A DNA stretch of 64,000 bases from Rubrivivax sp. (GTDB lineage Bacteria; Pseudomonadota; Gammaproteobacteria; Burkholderiales; Burkholderiaceae_C): NCBI GenBank assembly GCA_020248945.1, contig JADCGQ010000009.1:62001-126000 (forward strand), read 5' to 3'. Under the pieces are notes generated by a model. It had not been told where the DNA came from and ran no database searches. It saw nothing but the letters and a program-made list of their open reading frames with translations. The stretch's first letter is position 1, and every line of letters starts with the position of its first letter. Both the position numbers and the translations under genes were made by a program. Positions 49,346-59,499 of the stretch are shown piece after piece.

Positions 49346-49726
49346 ATGCACCGACACCAACCCGACCCCGTCCCCCGCGCCGCGCGAACCACCCTGGGCG
49401 TGGCCGTCGGCGCCGCGGCCATCCTGCTGGTCGCAATGCCCTCGCAGGCGCAGACCGCCGCCCCGCCGAGCCGCGGCCAACTGCTGTACAGCGCGCACTG
49501 CGTGGCCTGTCACGACACGCAGAAACACTGGCGCGACAAGCCTGCCGTGCGCAACTGGGACGGCCTGGTCGGTCAGGTGCGGCTGTGGCAGAACACGCTG
49601 GGGCTGCGTTGGGCCGACGCCGACATCACCGATGTGGCGCGCCACCTCAACGAGCGCTACTACAAGCTGCCGGAACCGGGCGCGCGGCAGGGCCGGCGGC
49701 CCGCGCCCGGCGCGGCCAGCGCTTGA
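49346..49726 (+). CDS. periplasmic monoheme cytochrome c
   Basis: 126 residues. The basic N terminus and hydrophobic stretch TTLGVAVGAAAILLVAMPSQAQ form a signal peptide. One heme motif, C52-V-A-C55-H56, near the mature N terminus. The following segment HWRDKPAVRNWDGLVGQVRLWQNTLGLRW...ADITDVARHLNERYYKL recalls a small cytochrome family with a Trp-rich middle and no obvious axial Met, so the sixth ligand is unclear. Located after the hydrogenase remnants and convergent with the PaaK-like gene. Electron partner unknown. Confidence 0.85.
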   Translation: MHRHQPDPVPRAARTTLGVAVGAAAILLVAMPSQAQTAAPPSRGQLLYSAHCVACHDTQKHWRDKPAVRNWDGLVGQVRLWQNTLGLRWADADITDVARHLNERYYKLPEPGARQGRRPAPGAASA

Positions 49727-49739
49727 TGCGCACGGGCGT

Positions 49740-51194
49740 TCAAGCGCGCGAAAACGAGCGTTCGCGCTGAGCCACCACGCGCTGGATCTTGCCGCTGCGC
49801 CCGCGCACGGGCGGCTGGGCGCTCTCGTCGAGCACCCGCAGCGAAGGCACGCCCTGTTCGTGGGCAAAGGCGCGCAGCACCTCGCGGCAGCGCGCCACAG
49901 CACCGGCGTCGGCCGCCGCGCCGGGCCCCAGGCGCAGGGCCAGCGTATGCAGGCCGCGTTGCAGCAGCTGGAAGTCGAAGACGCCGGCATCGTCCTCGAG
50001 CACGGTGCTCAGCGCCAGCGGCAGCAGCGTGACGCGGGCTCCGCCACGGCCCTCGAGGTGCAGCGAGTCGTCATGCCGGCCGAGCACCTCGATCGCGGGC
50101 AAAGGTGAGCCGCAGGCACAAGGGTCCTTCTGCACCCGCACGCGGTCGCCCAGTGCATAGCGGACCAAGGGCTGCACCCGGTTGGCGAGATTCGTCAGCA
50201 GCGTGCCGTGCGACAGCTCGCCGTCCGGCACGGCCCGGCCGTGGGCGTCCACCGGCTCCAGGATCACCCAGTCGGTGTTGACGTGCAGCCGGCCGTGCGC
50301 GCAGTCGGCGGCGATGGTCAGGCATTCCGAGGCGCCGTAGCTGTTGTGCACCGGGCAGCCGAAGGCGCCGGCGACGTGGCGGCGCACCGCGGGGCCGAGG
50401 GTCTCGCCACCGGTCAGCAACTCACGCAGCGGCAAGCGCAAGGCACCACGCTGCGCCTCGCCGGCCAGCATGGCCGCGGCGGTCGGGTAGGTCGCCAGCA
50501 CCGTGGGCGCCCAGTCGTTGAGCGCGTGCACCAGCGCTGGCAGCGGCTGCAGGATCGAGAAGCTGCGCATGCGTTGAGCCAGCCAGGGATTGAGCCGGCG
50601 CAGCCGCTGCACCGTGGCCTGACTCGCGAAGTGGCCGTCGATGGCGCCGACAAAGGCCCAGCGATCGCCAGCGCCGGCGACGGCGGCCCAGCGGTTCCAG
50701 GCGTCCAGCAGGCCGAAGGGGTCCAGCGCATTGAACGGCGCCGCGGCGGCCGCCTCGGGGCGCGGCGCGCGGCGCAGCGACTCCAGCGCGTCGTAGACCG
50801 CCATCGCCGCGCCGTCCTGCACGAACAGCCCCGGCGAGCCGCTGGTGCCCGAGCTCTCCCACACCGCATATCGGCCGAGCAGCGACGTGCCGATACGCGC
50901 CGGGTCGGCGATGAAGTCGCGCACCGCCGCCAGCGACAAGGCGGGGTCGCTGACGCTGTCGTCGAAGCGTGCCATCAGCGTGGCCTTGTCGAGCACCGGC
51001 CAGGCCACCAGCGGCGCGTCGGCAGGCTGTCGGCGCAGGCGCTCGGCGTGCAGCCGCGTGTGCCGGCGGGCGTGGTCCAGCAACGCGGCAAGGCGCTCGT
51101 GCTGGCGCGATGCCACCCCACGGGCGCCCTCTCGTGTCGCCGCCATCACATCGGCCGCCGTGCCTGCGCTCAACCAGGGGTCGAAGTCGGTCAT
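49740..51194 (-). CDS. AMP-forming ligase of the PaaK/CapK (phenylacetate--CoA ligase-like) family
   Basis: 484 residues from the ATG at 51194. The ATP motif is WESSGTSGSPGLFVQ; NSYGASECLTIAADC is the adenylation segment; RYALGDRVRVQKDPCACGSPLPAIEVLGR is typical of the PaaK/CapK group. The C-terminal lysine motif appears as RGRSGKIQRVV. A carboxylic acid is probably activated with ATP; the acid is unknown and the protein lacks close neighbours from phenylacetate catabolism. Divergent from the kinase pseudogene; an FNR-like site lies 75 bases upstream. Confidence 0.82.
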   Translation of the reverse strand: MTDFDPWLSAGTAADVMAATREGARGVASRQHERLAALLDHARRHTRLHAERLRRQPADAPLVAWPVLDKATLMARFDDSVSDPALSLAAVRDFIADPARIGTSLLGRYAVWESSGTSGSPGLFVQDGAAMAVYDALESLRRAPRPEAAAAAPFNALDPFGLLDAWNRWAAVAGAGDRWAFVGAIDGHFASQATVQRLRRLNPWLAQRMRSFSILQPLPALVHALNDWAPTVLATYPTAAAMLAGEAQRGALRLPLRELLTGGETLGPAVRRHVAGAFGCPVHNSYGASECLTIAADCAHGRLHVNTDWVILEPVDAHGRAVPDGELSHGTLLTNLANRVQPLVRYALGDRVRVQKDPCACGSPLPAIEVLGRHDDSLHLEGRGGARVTLLPLALSTVLEDDAGVFDFQLLQRGLHTLALRLGPGAAADAGAVARCREVLRAFAHEQGVPSLRVLDESAQPPVRGRSGKIQRVVAQRERSFSRA

Positions 51195-51268
51195 GGAACC
51201 CCCCAATGCACCTCTGGCGCGACTGTTGCGTGCGCGGCACAACCGTAGCACCGGCCCGGATCGGCTCT

Positions 51269-51282
51269 TTGCCCAGGATCAA
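51269..51282. promoter_or_regulatory. weak FNR/ANR-like site
   Basis: TTGCCCAGGATCAA matches TTGAT-n4-ATCAA at 8 of 10 positions. Read toward the PaaK-like gene it is TTGATCCTGGGCAA. Its centre (51275.5) would place an activated start near 51234, with a poor -10 (TACGGT, reverse of 51242-51247) in the right place. Weaker than the other two sites in this region. Confidence 0.35.
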
Positions 51283-51336
51283 TCGCACGCTGATCACAGG
51301 GCGTCGCGCCGCCCAGGCCGTTGGTAGGCCGAAGGC

Positions 51337-52547
51337 ATGGACTCGCCGACGCGCCCATCCACGGCCCCGCCCACGGACGAGGCGGCGCAGGTCCATCGGA
51401 CGATGGCGGATGCGCTGGAGCGCGCGCTGCACGCCGGCGACGGCGCGTTGAAGCTGAAGAAGCCGCTGTCGCTCGGTTTTCTCGACTTCTCGACTTCTCG
51501 ACTTCTCGACTTCTCGACTTCTCGACTTCTCGACTTCTCGACCCCGGCGCTGCGGGAGCACTTCTGCCGCGAGGAACTGCGCATCAACCGGCGCACCGCG
51601 CCTGCACTCTACCGTGCCGTGCTTCCCGTGAGAGGCAGCCCGTCGGCGCCACGGTTTTCGGGCAGCGGTCCGGTGCTGGACTGGGCCTTGTGGATGCATC
51701 GCTTCGACAACGAGCAGCTCTACGATCGGCTGGCCCGCCGCGGTGAGCTGACCGAGCAGCACATCGACGCGCTGGCCGACACCATCGCGGCGTTTCGTGC
51801 CGCGCAGGAGCCCTCACCACCCGGGTACGGCGAGCCTGCCGTTGCGCTGGCCACACCGCCCTTGAGCGCGCTGCTGGCGGCGGTGGCCCGCCAGCAGATC
51901 GACCCGCTGGCCCAGTGGTGCCCGTCGCAGGGCGCACGACTCGCTGCGCGCCTGGCGCAGCGCCGAGCCGGCGGCGCGGTGATCGAGGCTCATGGCGACC
52001 TGCACCCGGGCAACATCGTGCAGCACGAGGGCCGGCCGCTGCTCTTCGACGCCATCGAGTTCGATCCCGCGTTGCGCCACATCGACCGCGCCGCGGATCT
52101 CGCCTTCACCTTCATGGACCTGCTGGACCATGGCCTGCCCCGCCTGGCCTGGCGTTTCCTGGGCCAGACGCTGGAACACAGTGGCGACTTCGGCCTGCTG
52201 CCGCTGCTGCGCTGGTTCGCGGCCGACCGCGCCCTGGTGCGGGCCAAGGTGAGCTTGATCGGTGCGCTCGGGGCGACGACGCCGGCGCAGGCCCCTGCGG
52301 CCGCCGTGGCGGGCCAGCGCATCGCGCTGGCCCACGCGCTGGCCTTCCCGCCGCCGGCACCGTTGCCGTGGGTGGGCGGGCTCAGCGGCAGCGGCAAGAG
52401 CACCGTGGCAATGATGCTGGCCAAGGCCGTGGGCGGCGTGCGCGTGCGCAGCGACGTCGAGCGCAAGCGGCTGCACGGCCTGGCCGCCACCGAACGTCCG
52501 ACGAGGCCGACCTGAGCCCATTCGACGCGGGCCGCGTCCGGCCTTGA
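51337..52547 (+). pseudogene. decayed aminoglycoside-phosphotransferase-like / P-loop kinase fusion
   Basis: Frame from the ATG at 51337 to a stop at 52513-52515 (392 residues). KLKKPLSLGFLDFST and EELRINRRTAPALY match the N terminus of the two-domain family; the phosphotransferase loop HGDLHPGN is at about 219 and the P-loop GLSGSGKST at about 348. Three defects: the usual THISxVxL strand before KLKKP is missing; the LDFST motif is expanded by an octanucleotide repeat; and near 52496 one base seems lost, since the neighbouring frame continues [12 protein letters not shown] to 52547 before stopping. The rest of the second domain (about 140 residues) is absent. Its end runs into the FNR-like box of the next operon. 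Confidence 0.75.
51481..51542 (+). repeat. octanucleotide tandem repeat (CTCGACTT), 7.75 copies
   Basis: Seven perfect CTCGACTT units plus CTCGAC, inside the kinase frame at residues 49-69, read as LDFSTSRL repeated. Eight bases is not a multiple of three, so gain or loss of one unit shifts the downstream frame; three units restore it. The repeat itself has no stop in any frame. It grew from the conserved LDFST motif of the family: six extra units (48 bases) would give the 16 extra residues. Confidence 0.95.
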
Positions 52548-52557
52548 CCTCGCTCAA
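52544..52557 (+). promoter_or_regulatory. FNR/ANR-like box before the acyl-CoA synthetase operon
   Basis: TTGACCTCGCTCAA matches TTGAT-n4-ATCAA at 8 of 10 positions and is a perfect TTGA-n6-TCAA inverted repeat. Its centre at 52550.5 plus 41.5 predicts a start near 52592, and GATGAT at 52580-52585 sits exactly where the -10 should be. This is the geometry of a class II FNR-activated promoter. The synthetase ATG follows at 52643. Confidence 0.6.
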
Positions 52558-52642
52558 GGCGAGTCCCGCGGCCGCTGCCGATGATGCCTGCCAGAGGCGG
52601 CTTGGGCCCGCCCGTGTGGAGACAACTCATGGAGTCCATCCG

Positions 52643-54433
<1,791 letters not shown>

Positions 54434-54443
54434 AGACCGCGCC

Positions 54444-55457
54444 ATGACCGAGAAGATCCACCTCGACCGCGCCCACCTGCACCACCTGTGGCGGCAGATG
54501 CTGCGCATCCGCCGCTTCGAGGCCAAGTGCGTGGAGCTGTACCAGGCGCAGAAGATCCGCGGCTTCCTCCACCTGTACGACGGCGAGGAGGCGGTGGCCG
54601 TCGGCGTGTGCAGCGCGCTGGACCCGGCGCGCGATGCCGTCGTCGCCACCTACCGCGAACACGGCCAGGCGCTGGCACACGGCGTGCCGATGGCGCCGCT
54701 GCTGGCCGAGATGATGGGCAAGCTCGAGGGTTGCTGCCGTGGCCGCGGTGGCTCGATGCACCTGTTCGATGCGAAGCGGCGCCTGTTCGGCGGCAACGCC
54801 ATCGTCGGCGGCGGGCTGCCGCTGGCCGCCGGCATCGCGATGGCCGACCAGCGGCTCGGCCGCGGCGCGGTGACGGCCTGCTTCTTCGGCGAAGGCGCGG
54901 TCGGCGAAGGCGTGTTCCACGAGACGATGAACCTGGCCGAGCTGTGGAAACTGCCGGTGCTGTTCGTCTGCGAGAACAACCTGTATGCCATGGGCGTGCC
55001 GCTCGAAGACAGCGAGGTCGAGACCGAGATCTGGCGCAAAGCACGCGCCTACCGCATGCCGGCCGAACGAGTGGACGGCATGGACCCGGTGCTGATGGAA
55101 GCCGCGGCACGGCGGGCGGTCGAGCACATCCGCTCTGGCGCCGGGCCGTTCTTCCTGGAAGCACGCACCTACCGCTTCCGCGCCCACTCGATGTTCGACA
55201 CCCAGGCCTACCGCACCCGCGGCGAGGTCGAGGGCTGGAAGCCGCTGGACCCGATCGAGCGGCTGAAGGCCTGGATGGTGGCGAATCACCAGTTGGCGGA
55301 CACCGAGGCCGTCGCCATCGAAGCCGAGGTGGCCGCGGAGATCGCCGGCGCGGTGGCCTTCGCCGAGGCCGGCACGCTGGAACCGGTGCAGGACTTGGAG
55401 CGCTTCGTGCTGATGGACAGCGTTGTGCAGGAGCAGGCGCCGGGAGTGCGGACATGA
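54444..55457 (+). CDS. pyruvate/2-oxoacid dehydrogenase E1 alpha subunit (PdhA/AcoA-like)
   Basis: 337 residues. Thiamine-diphosphate-dependent decarboxylase subunit. [32 protein letters not shown] is the typical start, and GRGGSMHLF follows. The cofactor motif runs [19 protein letters not shown] to CENNLYAMG (GEG...NN). [13 protein letters not shown] is the phosphorylation-loop region. Size fits the alpha2beta2-type E1 of acetoin and branched-chain systems. Its stop overlaps the E1beta ATG. No acetoin genes (acoX, acoR) are seen, so pyruvate is the preferred substrate. Confidence 0.92.
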   Translation: MTEKIHLDRAHLHHLWRQMLRIRRFEAKCVELYQAQKIRGFLHLYDGEEAVAVGVCSALDPARDAVVATYREHGQALAHGVPMAPLLAEMMGKLEGCCRGRGGSMHLFDAKRRLFGGNAIVGGGLPLAAGIAMADQRLGRGAVTACFFGEGAVGEGVFHETMNLAELWKLPVLFVCENNLYAMGVPLEDSEVETEIWRKARAYRMPAERVDGMDPVLMEAAARRAVEHIRSGAGPFFLEARTYRFRAHSMFDTQAYRTRGEVEGWKPLDPIERLKAWMVANHQLADTEAVAIEAEVAAEIAGAVAFAEAGTLEPVQDLERFVLMDSVVQEQAPGVRT

Positions 55458-56452
55458 CGGCCCCGCTGCGCATCACCTACCGCGAGGCCTGCCGCCAGGC
55501 CATCCGCGACGCGCTGATCGCCGACCCGCGCTGCTTCCTGATGGGCGAGGACGTCGGCAAGTACGGCGGCTGCTACGCGGTGACCAAGGGCTTGCTGGAG
55601 GAGTTCGGGCCGCAGCGCATCGTCGACACGCCGCTGGCCGAGAACGGCTTCACCGGGATCGGCATCGGCGCCGCGCTGGCCGGCCTGCGGCCCATCGTCG
55701 AGATCATGACCTGCAACTTCAGCCTGCTGGCGCTGGACCAGATCATGAACAACGCGGCCACGCTGCCGCACATGACCGGCGGCCAGTTCGCGGTGCCGCT
55801 GGTCATCCGCATGGCCACCGGCGGCGGGCGTCAGCTGGCGGCCCAGCACTCGCACAGCCTGGAGGGCTGGTACGGGCACATCCCGGGGCTGAAGGTGCTG
55901 GTGCCGGGCACGGTGGAGGACGCGCGCTTCATGCTCGCCGCCGCACTGGCCGACCCGAACCCGGTGCTGCTGTTCGAGCACATCGTGCTGTACAACAGCG
56001 AGGGCGAGCTCGACCCGGCCGTGACCGCGGTGGACCTCGAACACGCGAAGGTCCGCCGCGCCGGCCGTGACCTGACGCTGGTGACCTATGGCAACAGCCT
56101 GCCCAAGTGCCTGGCCGCGGCCGATGCGCTGGCCAAGGACGGCATCGACGCCGAGGTCATCGACCTGCGCGTGCTGCGGCCGCTGGACATGCCGACCGTC
56201 ATCGCGTCGGTCACGCGCACGCGGCGCGTCGTCATCGTCGACGAGGGCTGGAAGAGCGGCTCGATCTCGGCCGAGATCGCGGCCCGGCTGGCCGAGGACG
56301 CGCTGTACGAGCTCGATGCGCCGGTGCGCCGCGTCTGCAGCCGCGAGGTGCCGGTGCCGTATGCCGTGCACCTGGAAGAGGCGGCACTGCCGCGGGTGGA
56401 CGACATCGTCGCTGCCGCCCGTTCGTTGCTGCCGGCCCGGCGGAGCGCCTGA
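55454..56452 (+). CDS. pyruvate/2-oxoacid dehydrogenase E1 beta subunit (PdhB/AcoB-like)
   Basis: 332 residues. [57 protein letters not shown] (catalytic and cofactor region) and [29 protein letters not shown] are diagnostic. C-terminal transketolase domain with [20 protein letters not shown]. Overlaps E1alpha by 4 bases; E2 begins 2 bases after the stop. Together they form the E1 heterotetramer. Confidence 0.93.
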   Translation: MTAPLRITYREACRQAIRDALIADPRCFLMGEDVGKYGGCYAVTKGLLEEFGPQRIVDTPLAENGFTGIGIGAALAGLRPIVEIMTCNFSLLALDQIMNNAATLPHMTGGQFAVPLVIRMATGGGRQLAAQHSHSLEGWYGHIPGLKVLVPGTVEDARFMLAAALADPNPVLLFEHIVLYNSEGELDPAVTAVDLEHAKVRRAGRDLTLVTYGNSLPKCLAAADALAKDGIDAEVIDLRVLRPLDMPTVIASVTRTRRVVIVDEGWKSGSISAEIAARLAEDALYELDAPVRRVCSREVPVPYAVHLEEAALPRVDDIVAAARSLLPARRSA

Positions 56453-56454
56453 CG

Positions 56455-57648
56455 ATGGCCGACTTCACGATGCCCGCGCTGGGCGCCGACATGGAGACCG
56501 GCAAGGTCGTGCAGTGGAACGTCAAGGCCGGCGATCGGGTCAAGCCGGGCGACGTCGTCGCGGTCGTCGAGACGCACAAGGGCGCGATCGACGTCGAGTG
56601 TTTTCTCGAAGGCGAGATCGGCGATCTGGCGCCATTGAACGAGGCGCTCGAGGTGGGCGCCGTGCTGGCGCGGGTGCGAACGGCCGGCGAGGCGGGCGCC
56701 CGCGCCGAGCCTGCCACGGCCGCCGCGGTGCCGCCAGCGCCTGCGCCGGCCGCGCCGGCGGCCGCCCTGTCCACCCCACCGGCCGCGCCGACACCGCCAC
56801 CGCCGTCCCGAGCGGCGGGGGCGCGCGTGCGCGTGACCCCGGCGGCGCGCCGGCGCGCCGACGAACTGCGGCTCGACGCCGACGCGCTGGCAGGCACCGG
56901 CCCCGACGGGGCCGTCACGCTGGTGGACGTCGAACGCGCCGCCGCGCAGCCCCAGGCCAGCCGCCCCGCGCGCGGGGGGTTCGACCCGGCCCAGATGCGC
57001 CTGGCCATCGCCGCCGCAATGGGCCGGTCCAAGCGCGAGATCCCGCACTACTACCTCGGCGACACGATCGACTTCGCCAACGCCAGCGCCTGGCTGGAGG
57101 CCTACAACGCCACGCGCGATCCGGTCGACCGCCTGCTGCCGGCGCTGTTGCTGCTGAAGGCGAGCGCGCTGGCGCTGGCGCAGGTGCCGCAACTCAACGG
57201 CTTCTTCGAGAACGGCGCCTTCCGCCCTGGTGCCGGGGTGCACGTGGGCTGGGCGATCGCGCTGCGGGGTGGCGGGCTGATCGCGCCGGCGATCCGCGAC
57301 GCCGACCGCCAGCCGCTGCCGGCGCTGATGACGGCGCTGCGCGACTTGGTGCAGCGCGCCCGGGCCGGCGGCCTGCGCAGCTCCGAGCTCACGGATCCGA
57401 CGGTCACCGTCACCAGCCTTGGGGACCGGGGTGCCGAGAGTGTGTACGGGGTGATCTACCCGCCGCAGGTGGCGATCGTCGGCTTCGGCCGCGTCGTCGA
57501 GCGGCCCGCCGTCGTCGACGGCCGCGTCGTCGCGCGCGCGCAAGTCTCGGTCACGCTGGCGGCCGACCACCGCGCCAGCGACGGGCATCTGGGTGGCCAG
57601 TTGCTGTCCGCCATTCAGCGTGCCTTGCAGTCACCCGACAACCTGTGA
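56455..57648 (+). CDS. dihydrolipoamide acyltransferase E2 (PdhC/AcoC-like)
   Basis: 397 residues. One lipoyl domain (1-76) with the lipoylated Lys in VVETHKGAIDVE, an Ala/Pro linker (about 80-120), a peripheral subunit-binding domain (VRVTPAARRRADELRLDADALAGTGPDGAV) and a catalytic domain ending TLAADHRASDGHLGG, which holds the catalytic His and Asp of DHRxxDG. The psbd should bind E3, but no E3 (lipoamide dehydrogenase) gene is present. The ACP gene follows 14 bases later. Confidence 0.92.
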   Translation: MADFTMPALGADMETGKVVQWNVKAGDRVKPGDVVAVVETHKGAIDVECFLEGEIGDLAPLNEALEVGAVLARVRTAGEAGARAEPATAAAVPPAPAPAAPAAALSTPPAAPTPPPPSRAAGARVRVTPAARRRADELRLDADALAGTGPDGAVTLVDVERAAAQPQASRPARGGFDPAQMRLAIAAAMGRSKREIPHYYLGDTIDFANASAWLEAYNATRDPVDRLLPALLLLKASALALAQVPQLNGFFENGAFRPGAGVHVGWAIALRGGGLIAPAIRDADRQPLPALMTALRDLVQRARAGGLRSSELTDPTVTVTSLGDRGAESVYGVIYPPQVAIVGFGRVVERPAVVDGRVVARAQVSVTLAADHRASDGHLGGQLLSAIQRALQSPDNL

Positions 57649-57662
57649 ACGGAGTCCCCGCG

Positions 57663-57899
57663 ATGACCGACCATGAGATCCGCACGCTGGCCGCCGAAGT
57701 CATGGCCGGCATCGCCCCCGAGGCCGATCTGGCCAGCGTCGGCAACGAGGAAGACCTGCGCGAGGCGCTGGACCTGGACTCGATGGACTTCCTGAACTTC
57801 GTCATCGCGCTGGGCGAACGCACGGGCCGCAAGATCCCGGAAGCGGACACGCGGCGGCTGTTCACGCTGCGTGGGTTGATCGACTACCTGGGCGGATGA
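57663..57899 (+). CDS. acyl carrier protein
   Basis: 78 residues, acidic. The phosphopantetheine attachment serine is S40 in ALDLDSMDFLNFVIAL, matching the DSL/DSM motif. GRKIPEADTRRLFTLRGLIDYL is the normal third and fourth helix region. It closes the synthetase/dehydrogenase operon, 14 bases after E2, far from any fatty-acid or polyketide synthase gene. So a dedicated carrier for an acyl group made by this complex or synthetase is possible. Convergent with the channel gene. Confidence 0.88.
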   Translation: MTDHEIRTLAAEVMAGIAPEADLASVGNEEDLREALDLDSMDFLNFVIALGERTGRKIPEADTRRLFTLRGLIDYLGG

Positions 57900-57936
57900 G
57901 ACTCGGGCTCGCGCCGAACCCGTCGGCGTCCCCGGC

Positions 57937-59469
57937 TCAGCGCGGCGCCGGCTCGTCGAGCCCGAAGAAGCGGCGCATGCGCCCGAGGATGTCCGCATCC
58001 TGCGGCGGCGGTTCGCGGACTTCCTTCAGGTAGTCGTCGCGCAGCGTCGCGTTGAACTGCAGCCGCTGCGCCAGCACGCGGGCCATGTGCTCGGCGATCT
58101 CGTGCCGCTGGTGCAACACGACTTCGAAGCCGGCCTAGTCGAGCCGATAACAATCGACGTCGCCACGCGCCACCACGGTGGCCGAGCGCGGCTCGCCGGT
58201 CATCAGGCCCATCTCGCCGAACACACTGCCCGAGGACAGCGTCGCGACGCGGCGGCGTTCACCGTCTGGCGCCTCCCACCAGACATCGGCCTGGCCGCTG
58301 GCGATGATGTAGAGCCAGTGCGCCTGCGCGCCCTGGCGCGTCATCACGTCGCCGCTGGCAAACGGGGTCGGCCGCAAGCGCTCGGCCAGCTGGCGGTGTT
58401 CGTCGGCACTGAGGCCGCTGAACAGGTCGACTCCGGCCAGCGCCTTCAGGCGCTGCGCCAGCTCCTGCTGCCGGACGGCTTCGCGATGGGACTCGCCCTC
58501 GATCACCTGGTGCACCACCTGGTCGGGCAGCGCGATGCGCCAGCCCTGGCGCTGCACGGCCGCCAGCAGGTGGGCGCGCACGGCCGAATCGGTCGGATCG
58601 TCGTCGCGCGGATCGATCAACCAGTAGCGCAGCGCGTAGCGCAGCGCGCCCGGCGTGAAGTCGGCCGCCACGCACGAAGGCGCCGGCTCGCGCGCCACGT
58701 TGCCGATGTCGGCGTCGATCACCGCGTGTTCCGCCGCCGCGATGACGCGCGAGGGCGGCACGGCGTAGTCGATGTGGAACCAGATCCAGCGGCGCCAGCT
58801 CGCGGCACCGTCCTCGCGCGGGTCGATGACGACGAACTTGTTCTTCATCAGCACCGCGTTGGGCACCACGACCCGTTCACCGTTGCGGGTGAGGATGGCG
58901 GTGTAGCGCCAGTGGATCTCGACAACACGGCCGGTGACGTCGTCGAGCTTGACCCAGCTGCCGATCTTGAGCGAGTTGTCGCCCTGCAGTGCCAGGCCGC
59001 CGAGGATGTTGCCCAGCGTGTCCTGCATCGCGAAGGCGATCACCGCAGTCACGACGGCCGAGGTGGCGACGAGACTGTTCAGTTCGACCCCGGCCCGGGA
59101 CAGGCTGACCATGCCCAGGAGCAGGTAGCCGCTGATGAGCACCACGTCTTCCACGATGCGTGGCAGCGGCCGGCGCAGGGCCGGCAGCAGCCACCTGAAC
59201 AGCGCCAGACAGATCAGCCTGAAGAGAACGAGCAGGTAGCCCAGTTGCACGAGCAGCAGCAGTCCGCGCGCCAGGCCCCAAGGTGCGGACCGGGCCAGGC
59301 CGGCCTGAAGCAGGTCGAGCAGCAGCAGCGCGCCGAACAGCAGCAGCGTGCGCGCGATGGTGGCGCGGTCGTCCTTCAGGGCCTGCAGCAGCAGCAAGGC
59401 CAGCAGCAGCGCGCCACCGAGCACGTAAGGCGTCTCGGCGCGCCAGAACGCCGCGCTCAGGTCTTGCAT
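57937..59469 (-). pseudogene. MscS-type channel with cyclic-nucleotide-binding domain, interrupted by an in-frame amber codon
   Basis: The frame from the ATG at 59469 runs 444 residues to TAG at 58135-58137, but the same frame continues for another 66 codons as AGFEVVLHQRHEIAEHMARVLAQRL...ILGRMRRFFGLDEPAPR, the usual end of this family. Family logic makes the stop a changed Lys codon (RLD-K-AGFE, AAG to TAG). Before it: four N-terminal helices, the MscS pore and beta domain (DTLGNILGGLALQGDNSLKIGSWV), and a CAP-type nucleotide domain (GSVFGEMGLMTGEPRSATVVARGDVDCYRLD). The lost part is the last helix of the cNMP domain and the tail. It may still function when truncated. Follows PPK2 by 30 bases on the same strand. 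Confidence 0.8.
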
Positions 59470-59499
59470 GGGCTGCGCCGTGGCGCGCGGCGCCCGGGC

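Noticed and set aside
51481..51542. Short CRISPR array
   Set aside because: Contiguous 8-base units without spacers; a microsatellite inside a coding frame.
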